From assembly GCA_021286965.1 (NCBI GenBank), contig JAJTBK010000305.1, positions 1 through 5,404 of the forward strand: DNA of 5,404 nucleotides. Reading direction: 5' to 3'. Under the pieces are notes generated by a model, which ran no database searches, had not been told where the DNA came from, and saw only the letters and a program-made list of their open reading frames with translations. Position 1 is the stretch's first letter; the number at the start of each line of letters is the position of its first letter. The stretch comes from Comamonadaceae bacterium (GTDB taxonomy: Bacteria; Pseudomonadota; Gammaproteobacteria; Burkholderiales; Burkholderiaceae_C). This document shows, piece by piece, positions 1-5,404 of this stretch. The position numbers were made by a program, and so were the translations under genes.

Positions 1-659
<659 letters not shown>

Positions 660-667
660 GGTGAGTG

Positions 668-673
668 TCTCCT
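668..673 (-). promoter_or_regulatory. Ribosome-binding site of mmsA
   Basis: Read on the minus strand this is AGGAGA, placed 8 bases before the ATG at 659. It decides between the two in-frame ATG codons (659 and 704), because nothing like it precedes the upstream one. Confidence 0.75.
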
Positions 674-711
674 GAGAGGGTAGGGGGAAAATTTCTGCGC
701 CCATGGTAGGT

Positions 712-767
712 GTGCGAAATTGCCGATGCAATAGCTAAACTCGCAACTTACCTTGGCAAATTTGCAC
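712..767. repeat. Imperfect inverted repeat, candidate LysR-type operator
   Basis: The left arm GTGCGAAATTGCC (712-724) and the right arm GGCAAATTTGCAC (755-767) are reverse complements at 11 of 13 positions, with 30 bases between them. The right arm contains a self-complementary core, GCAAATTTGC. Arm centres are 43 bases apart, about four helical turns, so two regulator dimers could sit on the same face of the DNA. The operator role is inferred from position and symmetry. Confidence 0.55.
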
Positions 768-796
768 AACAAGGCGATGAACCCATCTGCATACAC

Positions 797-803
797 GAGG
801 AGA
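797..803 (+). promoter_or_regulatory. Ribosome-binding site of the LysR-type regulator
   Basis: The purine run GAGGAGA ends three bases before the ATG at 807. It supports that start over an in-frame TTG at 753, which lies inside the operator-like inverted repeat and has no comparable site. Confidence 0.65.
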
Positions 804-806
804 CCC

Positions 807-1697
807 ATGGACTGGGACAACCTGCGCTACTTTCTGGAGCTGGCGCGCACCCGCACCCTGGCCGGGGCGGCACGGCGCCTGGGGGTGGAGCACAGCACGG
901 TGGCGCGGCGCATCCAGGCGCTCGAACGCGAGCTGAGGGCGCCGCTGTTTGCGCGCGAGACCGACGGCCACCGCCTGAGCGAGACCGGGCGTGCGCTGCT
1001 GCCCGCCGCCCAGGCCATGGAGGCCGCCTGGCTGGCCGCGCCGCAGCTGGCGCCGCGCAGCAGCGACGGCCCCTCGGGCCTGGTGCGCGTGGGCGCGACC
1101 GAAGGCTTTGGCACCCTGGTGCTGGCGCCGCACCTGGCGCGCCTGACGCAGCGCCACCCGCACCTGTCGATCGACCTGCTGGCCCTGCCGCGCCTGCTGC
1201 AACTGTCGCGGCGCGAGGCCGATATCGTGCTCTCGCTCGAACGCCCGCAGCGCGGCAGCGTCATCGTCACGCGCCTGGCCGACTACCAGCTCTACCTCTA
1301 CGGCGAGCGCCAGTACCTGGCGCGCCGCCCGCTGGTCACGCGCCGCGAAGACCTGCGCCAGCACGACTTCATCAGCTACGTGGACGACCTGCTGTTCACC
1401 AAGGAGCTGCAGTTCATCGCCCAGCTGTGCCCGCCCGAGCGCTTTGCCCTGCGCAGCACCAGCGTCACGGCGCAGTACGAGGCCGTGCGCGCCGGCGCCG
1501 GGCTTGCGGTGCTACCGGCCTTCCTGGCCGACCGCGACCCCACCCTGGCCCGGGTGCTACCCGAAGAGGCCCGGTTCACCCGCACCTTCTGGATGAGCAT
1601 GGCCGCCGAGGCCAAGCACCAGGCGCCAGTGCAGGCCGTATGGGCCTTTTTGAAGGAGGTGGTGCAGCACGAGGTGCAACGCCTGTCCCCCGGGTAA
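807..1697 (+). CDS. LysR-type transcriptional regulator, likely controls mmsA
   Basis: This is a complete 296-residue LysR-type regulator, a normal length for the family. The N-terminal winged helix-turn-helix covers about residues 1-62: it opens MDWDNLRYFLELARTRTLAG, continues AARRLGVEHSTVARRIQALE (recognition helix) and ends in PLFARETDGHRLSETG. A linker helix follows (about 63-80). From about residue 88 the periplasmic-binding-protein-like effector domain begins (GLVRVGATEGFGTLVLAP) and includes the late GAGLAVLPAFLAD segment. The HSTVxRRIxALE recognition helix is of a kind common in proteobacterial regulators next to aldehyde dehydrogenase and amino-acid catabolic genes. Start chosen at 807 because it has a ribosome site and gives the normal family N-terminus. 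The gene is divergent from mmsA across a region with dyad symmetry, so control of mmsA and of itself is the natural inference. The effector cannot be told from sequence. It differs from Pseudomonas MmsR, which is an AraC-type protein. Confidence 0.93.
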   Translation: MDWDNLRYFLELARTRTLAGAARRLGVEHSTVARRIQALERELRAPLFARETDGHRLSETGRALLPAAQAMEAAWLAAPQLAPRSSDGPSGLVRVGATEGFGTLVLAPHLARLTQRHPHLSIDLLALPRLLQLSRREADIVLSLERPQRGSVIVTRLADYQLYLYGERQYLARRPLVTRREDLRQHDFISYVDDLLFTKELQFIAQLCPPERFALRSTSVTAQYEAVRAGAGLAVLPAFLADRDPTLARVLPEEARFTRTFWMSMAAEAKHQAPVQAVWAFLKEVVQHEVQRLSPG

Positions 1698-1796
1698 TCA
1701 CGGAGATGGAGCAACCGGGTTATCCCTTATGCGGGTGGTGCATTGGTTTATGCTCGCGCATTCACCCCCTTTACGCGCCCGTTCTCGCGCCCGCTT
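1698..1796 (+). promoter_or_regulatory. Gap between regulator and permease, probable cycA promoter
   Basis: This 99-base stretch separates two genes on the same strand. No strong hairpin with a T tract is seen, so there is no obvious terminator for the regulator. TATGCT at 1749-1754 is a possible -10 box but lacks a convincing -35 partner. The last 30 bases are pyrimidine-rich and offer no ribosome-binding purine run before the ATG at 1797. Whether cycA has its own promoter or is read from the regulator transcript is unclear. Confidence 0.3.
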
Positions 1797-3230
1797 ATGA
1801 CCCACAAGGCCCATTCCCCCACCGCGCCCATCCCGGGCCATGACGACCTGCAGCGCAACCTGACCAACCGCCACATCCAGCTGATCGCCATCGGCGGCGC
1901 CATTGGCACCGGCCTGTTCATGGGCTCAGGCAAGACCATCAGTCTGGCGGGGCCCTCCATCGTTTTTGTGTACGCCATCATCGGCGTGATGGTGTTCTTC
2001 GTCATGCGTGCCATGGGCGAGCTGCTGCTGTCGAACCTGCAGTACCGCTCGTTCATCGACTTTGCGGCCGACCTGCTCGGCCCCTGGGCCGGCTTCGTGA
2101 CCGGCTGGACGTACTGGTTCTGCTGGATCATCACCGGCATTGCGGATGTGATCGCGATCTCGGCCTACGCCCAGTTCTGGGCCCCGAACCTGCCGCAGTG
2201 GGCGCCGGCGCTGGCCTGCGTCGGCCTGCTGCTGGGGCTGAACCTGCTCACCGTCAAGCTCTTTGGCGAGATTGAATTTTGGTTCGCGCTCATCAAGATC
2301 GTCGCCATCGTCAGCCTGGTGGGCACGGGCATCTACATGGTCAGCACCGGCTTTACCGCCCCCAGCGGGCAGCGCGCCAGCCTGGCCCACCTGTGGAACG
2401 ACGGCGGCATGTTCCCGCATGGCGCCATGGGCTTTTTTGCCGGCTTCCAGATTGCGGTGTTCGCCTTCGTCGGCATCGAGCTGGTGGGCACCACGGCGGC
2501 CGAGGCCAAGGACCCCGAGCGCACCCTGCCGCGCGCCATCAACTCGATTCCGCTGCGCATCATCATCTTTTACGTCTGCGCCCTGGTTGCCATCATGGCC
2601 GTGACGCCCTGGCGCGAGGTCGTGCCGGCCAAGAGCCCGTTCGTCGAACTGTTCGTGCTTGCCGGCCTGCCGGCGGCGGCCGGGGTCATCAACTTCGTCG
2701 TCCTGACCTCGGCAGCCTCGTCGGCCAACAGCGGCGTGTTCTCCACCAGCCGGATGCTCTACGGCCTGGCGCTCAAGGGCGATGCACCGCAGTGGTTCCA
2801 CCAGCTCTCGCGCGCCAGCGTGCCCTCGCGCGGCCTGGTTTTTTCCTGCACCTGCCTGCTGCTGGGCGCGTTCCTGATGTGGGTCATCCCCGATCTGGTC
2901 GAAGCCTTCACCCTGGTGACCACGGTCTCGGCCATCTTGTTCATGGTCGTGTGGTCGCTGATTTTGCTGTCCTACATCGCCTACCGCCGCCAGCGCCCGC
3001 AGCTGCACGCGGCCTCGATCTACAAAATGCCCGGCGGCGTTGCCATGTGCTGGGCCTGCCTGGCGTTCTTTGCCGCCATCCTGGTGCTGCTGACCTTCGA
3101 GGCCGACACGCGCCAGGCGCTCATCGCCACCCCGGTCTGGTTCGTGCTGCTGGCCCTGGGCTGGCGCGTGCGGCGCCGCCAGCGTGCCGCGCAGGCAGCG
3201 GCCCAAGGCACGGCCCTGGGCCAGGCTTGA
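1797..3230 (+). CDS. cycA: CycA-like D-serine/D-alanine/glycine permease
   Basis: This inner-membrane proton-coupled amino-acid importer of the APC superfamily is 477 residues, close to the roughly 470 of Escherichia coli CycA, which I recall as nearly identical over long blocks. It starts with a short hydrophilic tail (1-20). NLTNRHIQLIAIGGAIGTG (21-39) leads into the first membrane helix, whose broken GTG segment binds the substrate carboxylate in this superfamily. FFVMRAMGELLLSNLQYRSF (67-86), GPWAGFVTGWTYWFCW (95-110) and FAFVGIELVGTTAAEAKDPE (222-241) are also hallmarks, followed by SAASSANSGVFSTSRMLYG and a C-terminal EADTRQALIATPVWF block. About twelve hydrophobic helices can be traced; the C-terminus is basic then Ala/Gln-rich. 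In known homologues the substrates are glycine, D-alanine, D-serine and the analogue D-cycloserine. Start 1797 matches the family tail length; a TTG at 1743 would add 18 residues. Neither has a clear ribosome site. The exact substrate range is inferred. Confidence 0.9.
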   Translation: MTHKAHSPTAPIPGHDDLQRNLTNRHIQLIAIGGAIGTGLFMGSGKTISLAGPSIVFVYAIIGVMVFFVMRAMGELLLSNLQYRSFIDFAADLLGPWAGFVTGWTYWFCWIITGIADVIAISAYAQFWAPNLPQWAPALACVGLLLGLNLLTVKLFGEIEFWFALIKIVAIVSLVGTGIYMVSTGFTAPSGQRASLAHLWNDGGMFPHGAMGFFAGFQIAVFAFVGIELVGTTAAEAKDPERTLPRAINSIPLRIIIFYVCALVAIMAVTPWREVVPAKSPFVELFVLAGLPAAAGVINFVVLTSAASSANSGVFSTSRMLYGLALKGDAPQWFHQLSRASVPSRGLVFSCTCLLLGAFLMWVIPDLVEAFTLVTTVSAILFMVVWSLILLSYIAYRRQRPQLHAASIYKMPGGVAMCWACLAFFAAILVLLTFEADTRQALIATPVWFVLLALGWRVRRRQRAAQAAAQGTALGQA

Positions 3231-3236
3231 TGATGG

Positions 3237-3274
3237 GGAGCAGCGTGGGCGCCGGTCAGCGGTAGCGCTGCTCC
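3237..3274. repeat. Inverted repeat at convergent gene ends, weak terminator candidate
   Basis: GGAGCAGCG (3237-3245) and CGCTGCTCC (3266-3274) are perfect 9-base reverse complements separated by 20 bases. The pair straddles the 25-base gap between the converging cycA and lyase genes, and the right arm lies inside the last codons of the lyase. The position suits a two-way terminator. However, there is no T tract on either side and the loop is long, so it is not a standard intrinsic terminator. Confidence 0.35.
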
Positions 3275-4128
3275 AGCGCATCCCAGCCGGGCTTGCCCAC
3301 CAGGCGCTGGCGTTCGGCAAACGATGCCACCAGGCCGCTGCCCTCGGTCAGTTGCTGGGTTTCGCGCAGCGTGGTCAGCGCCTTTTGCATCCCCAGCACC
3401 GCGCCTTGCAGCGCAGCGTTGGCGTAGAGCACGAGGCCAAAGCCCAGCGCACCGAGCTCCTGCGCGCTGAACAGGGGCGTTTTGCCGCCAATCACCATGT
3501 TCATCAATTGCGGCGTGGCCAGGCGCTGGGGCAGTTGGCGCACTTCTTCGGCCTGCGTCACGGCCTCGACGAACAAAATATCCGCCCCCGCCTCGGCAAA
3601 TTTTTGCGCGCGCTCCACGGCGGCCTCAAAACCGTGCGTGGCCGCCGCGTCGGTGCGCGCCAGGATGAGCAAACCGCTGTCGCGCCGCGCATCGACGGCG
3701 GCCTTGATTTTGTCCACCGCTTCCTCGGTCGAAATCACGTCCTTGCCGTTGAAATGCCCGCAGCGCTTGGGCGCCACCTGGTCTTCGAGCTGGATGCAGT
3801 CGGCCCCGGCGCGCTCCAAGGTGCGCACCGTGTGATAGACGTTGAGCGCGTTGCCAAAGCCGGTGTCGGCGTCCACGATCAGCGGCAGCTCCACCGCATC
3901 GCGGATGCGCGCCGTGTGCTCGGCAATCTCGGCCAGGCCCATGAAGCCCTGGTCGGGCATACCGAACCACATATTGGTCACGCCCGCGCCGGTGATGTAG
4001 AGGGCCTGAAAGCCCAGGTCTTGCACGATGCGGGCCGAGAGCGCGTTGAACGCGCCGGGCACGAGCAGGCCACTGCGCGCCTGCACGAGTTGCTTGAGTT
4101 GCTGCTTGGTGTTCATGGTTGTTGTCAT
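3256..4128 (-). CDS. Isocitrate lyase/PEP mutase superfamily lyase, 2-methylisocitrate or dimethylmalate lyase-like
   Basis: This 290-residue TIM-barrel enzyme very probably cleaves a C-C bond in a branched 2-hydroxy di- or tricarboxylate using Mg2+. Visible active-site parts are the metal-binding D86-A-D88 (DADTGFGN), E115, the loop K121-R122-C123-G124-H125 whose cysteine is the catalytic acid of true lyases, R158, E188 and N210. From E115 onward these carry the same numbers as in enterobacterial PrpB. The cysteine argues against a phosphonate mutase or plain oxaloacetate decarboxylase. Other segments (LLVPGAFNALSARI, TGAGVTNMWFGMPDQG, VIGGKTPLFS) look more like the 2,3-dimethylmalate lyase side of the superfamily than like classical PrpB. 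The gene follows prpF after 40 bases on the same strand, which favours the methylcitrate cycle (2-methylisocitrate to pyruvate plus succinate). I therefore give no gene symbol. Starts are possible at 4128 or 4116; neither has a ribosome-binding purine run. Confidence 0.88.
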   Translation of the reverse strand: MTTTMNTKQQLKQLVQARSGLLVPGAFNALSARIVQDLGFQALYITGAGVTNMWFGMPDQGFMGLAEIAEHTARIRDAVELPLIVDADTGFGNALNVYHTVRTLERAGADCIQLEDQVAPKRCGHFNGKDVISTEEAVDKIKAAVDARRDSGLLILARTDAAATHGFEAAVERAQKFAEAGADILFVEAVTQAEEVRQLPQRLATPQLMNMVIGGKTPLFSAQELGALGFGLVLYANAALQGAVLGMQKALTTLRETQQLTEGSGLVASFAERQRLVGKPGWDALEQRYR

Positions 4129-4195
4129 GCTATTGGATGGATAGCTGCTTGCGCTGGATGGGCAAGGGTTAGAGGCTGTTTTCGCTTAAAACCTC
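4129..4195. repeat. Hairpin-rich repeat-like block between prpF and the lyase gene
   Basis: Three short stem-loops lie in series. GCTAT (4129-4133) pairs with ATAGC (4141-4145) around a 7-base loop. CTTGC (4148-4152) pairs with GCAAG (4162-4166) around 9 bases. GTTTT (4178-4182) pairs with AAAAC (4188-4192) around CGCTT. The core words ATAGCTGCTTGCGCT and GGTTAGAGGC resemble a dispersed intergenic repeat that I remember from Comamonadaceae genomes; this is recall, not a search. The block fills the whole 40-base gap and extends into the 3' end of prpF, including its stop codon. It touches the lyase start codon and may explain why no ribosome site is seen there. Confidence 0.6.
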
Positions 4196-5371
4196 GGCGG
4201 GCACGTACACCCAGCCCTGCATGAGGATGCGGGCGCTGCGGCTCATCACCGCCTTGGTGACTTGCCATGCACCATCAACCTGCCGGGCCTCGGCGCCCAC
4301 GCGCAAGGTGCCCGAGGGGTGGCCAAAACGCACCGCCTGGCGCTGGCCGCCGCCCGCTGCCAGGTTCACCAGCGTGCCATCAATGGCCGCCGCCGTGGCG
4401 ATGGCGACGGCGCAGGTGCCCATCATGGCGTGGTGCAGCTTGCCCATGGAAAGCGCCCGCACCAGCAAATCCACATCGCCCGCCGCCACGGTTTTGCCGC
4501 TGGCGGCGGTGTAGTCCTTGGGCGGGCTGACGAAGGCTAGTTTTGGCGTGTGCTGGCGCGTTGCCGCCTCCTCGGGCGTCTGGATCAGGCCCATGCGCAG
4601 GGCCCCTGCGACACGGATTTTTTCCAAGCGCGCCAGTTGCGCCGGGTCGTTGTTGATGTCCTGGCGCAGCTCGGTGCCCTGGTAGCCAATATCGGCCGCG
4701 TTGACGAACACGGTGGGGATGCCGACGCTGATCATCGTGGCTTTGAACGTACCAACGCCCGGCACCTCCAGGTCATCAACCAGGTTGCCGGTAGGGAACA
4801 TGGTCCCGCCCTCGTCGCCGTCATCCGACGGGTCGATGAACTCCAGCACGATTTCGGCCGCAGGGAAGGTGACGCCGTCGAGTTCGAAGTCACCTGTTTC
4901 CTGCACCTGCCCGCCCGTGACCGGCACATGGGCGATGATGGTTTTGCCGATGTTGGCCTGCCAGATGCGTACCGTGCACACGCCATCGCTCGGGATGCGG
5001 CTGGCATCGACCAGGCCCGCGTGAATGGCGAATGCTCCGGCGGCGGTGGAGAGGTTGCCGCAGTTGCCGCTCCAGTCCACCAGATCCTGGTCAATCGACA
5101 CCTGGCCGTAGAGGTAGTCCACATCGTGCCCGGGGCGCTGGCTTGGGCTCAGGATGACGCATTTGCTGGTGCTGGACGTGGCCCCGCCCATGCCGTCGAT
5201 CTGCGCGCCGTAGGGATCCGGGCTGCCGATGATGCGCTGCAGCAGCCGGTCGCGTGCGCGACCCGGGGTTTGGCAGCTTGCGGGCAGGTCTTGCAGGCGA
5301 AAGAACACGCCCTTGCTGGTGCCGCCGCGCATGTAGGTGGCGGGGATTTTGAGTTGAGGAGGGTGGGTCAT
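4169..5371 (-). CDS. prpF: 2-methylaconitate cis-trans isomerase PrpF
   Basis: PrpF isomerises 2-methylaconitate in the AcnD-dependent form of the 2-methylcitrate cycle, which turns propionyl-CoA into pyruvate and succinate. The protein has 400 residues, normal for the family, with the paired diaminopimelate-epimerase-like folds. Visible hallmarks are ATYMRGGTSKGVFFRLQDLP (11-30), IGSPDPYGAQIDGMGGATSS (48-67) with catalytic Lys70 just after, DWSGNCGNLS (99-108) with catalytic Cys104, and the C-terminal-half motifs LSMGKLHHAMMGT and FGHPSGTLRVGA. The 34-residue spacing of Lys70 and Cys104 equals that of Lys73/Cys107 in the Shewanella enzyme. Similarity to that protein is high throughout, which favours PrpF over 4-oxalomesaconate tautomerase (GalD). 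The last eight or so residues (EVLSENSL) appear to come from the repeat-like block at 4129-4195. The gene probably ends a prp cluster whose prpC and acnD would lie past 5404. The start at 5371 gives the family N-terminus. Confidence 0.95.
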   Translation of the reverse strand: MTHPPQLKIPATYMRGGTSKGVFFRLQDLPASCQTPGRARDRLLQRIIGSPDPYGAQIDGMGGATSSTSKCVILSPSQRPGHDVDYLYGQVSIDQDLVDWSGNCGNLSTAAGAFAIHAGLVDASRIPSDGVCTVRIWQANIGKTIIAHVPVTGGQVQETGDFELDGVTFPAAEIVLEFIDPSDDGDEGGTMFPTGNLVDDLEVPGVGTFKATMISVGIPTVFVNAADIGYQGTELRQDINNDPAQLARLEKIRVAGALRMGLIQTPEEAATRQHTPKLAFVSPPKDYTAASGKTVAAGDVDLLVRALSMGKLHHAMMGTCAVAIATAAAIDGTLVNLAAGGGQRQAVRFGHPSGTLRVGAEARQVDGAWQVTKAVMSRSARILMQGWVYVPAEVLSENSL

Positions 5372-5380
5372 GATGGGTTA

Positions 5381-5404
5381 CCCCTCTCCCCCGGCCCCTC
5401 TCCC
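5381..5404. repeat. Tandem CCCCTCTCCC repeat upstream of prpF
   Basis: CCCCTCTCCC occurs at 5381-5390 and again at 5395-5404, separated by CCGG. On the minus strand each copy reads GGGAGAGGGG. The copy nearer prpF ends 9 bases before the ATG, so its GAGGGG is the best candidate ribosome-binding site of that gene. Similar low-complexity CCCCTCTCCC elements are widespread between proteobacterial genes, often with a facing complementary copy. The window ends here, so the full element cannot be seen. Confidence 0.6.

Larger units (their letters stand above)
660..806. promoter_or_regulatory. Divergent mmsA / LysR-regulator control region
   Basis: This 147-base gap must hold the promoters of both divergent genes. 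It is clearly richer in A and T than the flanking coding DNA, especially at 711-770. It contains a long imperfect inverted repeat (712-724 with 755-767), a perfect 10-base palindrome GCAAATTTGC (756-765), and ATTGC-N4-GCAAT (719-732). Such dyads between a LysR-type gene and its divergent target are the usual binding sites for these regulators. I see no convincing -35/-10 pair in either direction; TAAACT at 736-741 is a weak -10 candidate for the plus strand. Confidence 0.7.

Noticed and set aside
686..696. GAAA-A-TTTC mini palindrome in the mmsA leader
   Set aside because: Four-base arms in an A/T-rich patch are expected by chance and lie outside the stronger operator candidate.
1698..1742. 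Possible intrinsic terminator after the LysR-type gene
   Set aside because: Only weak, short complementarities (CCC...GGG) occur and no T tract follows.
1926..3320. Long minus-strand open frame (464 codons) opposite cycA
   Set aside because: It is antisense to a clearly recognisable permease, rich in Gly, Arg, Gln and His as expected from reading GC-rich codons backwards, and matches no family I know.
3184..4224. Long plus-strand open frame (346 codons) opposite the lyase
   Set aside because: It overlaps the complete lyase, the end of cycA and the end of prpF, and has shadow-type composition without a recognisable domain.

Overview
The window is GC-rich, densely coded DNA, most likely from a betaproteobacterium of the Comamonadaceae (Acidovorax/Comamonas type). 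The grounds are codon use, protein content, and a hairpin-forming intergenic sequence near 4129-4195 that resembles repeats remembered from that family. It reads as ordinary chromosomal metabolism: no insertion sequence, phage gene, CRISPR array, tRNA or rRNA is visible.

Layout. (1) Positions 1-659, minus strand: the first 219 residues of a CoA-acylating methylmalonate-semialdehyde dehydrogenase (mmsA), cut by the window edge. (2) 660-806: a divergent control region with a conspicuous inverted repeat. (3) 807-1697, plus strand: a complete LysR-type regulator, the likely controller of mmsA. (4) 1698-1796: a short gap with no clear terminator. (5) 1797-3230, plus strand: a complete amino-acid permease very close to CycA, the D-serine/D-alanine/glycine importer. 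(6) 3231-3255: a convergent junction with an inverted repeat running into the opposing gene. (7) 3256-4128, minus strand: a lyase of the isocitrate lyase/PEP mutase superfamily with a complete KRCGH active-site motif. (8) 4129-4168: a 40-base gap inside a hairpin-rich repeat-like block. (9) 4169-5371, minus strand: prpF, 2-methylaconitate isomerase, with both catalytic residues. (10) 5372-5404: the upstream edge, with a tandem CCCCTCTCCC repeat that also supplies the candidate ribosome-binding site of prpF.

Function. MmsA makes propionyl-CoA (valine breakdown) or acetyl-CoA (from malonate semialdehyde). PrpF belongs to the AcnD-dependent methylcitrate pathway that consumes propionyl-CoA, and the adjacent lyase carries out, or resembles, its final C-C cleavage. 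The window therefore holds a possible source of and a sink for propionyl-CoA, with an amino-acid importer between them. prpF and the lyase gene probably form the 3' end of a prp operon whose other genes lie beyond position 5404.

No new system stands out. The points most worth a second look are the repeat-like block that appears to have rewritten the prpF C-terminus and to fill the gap before the lyase gene, the uncertain substrate of that lyase, and the mmsA/LysR operator.
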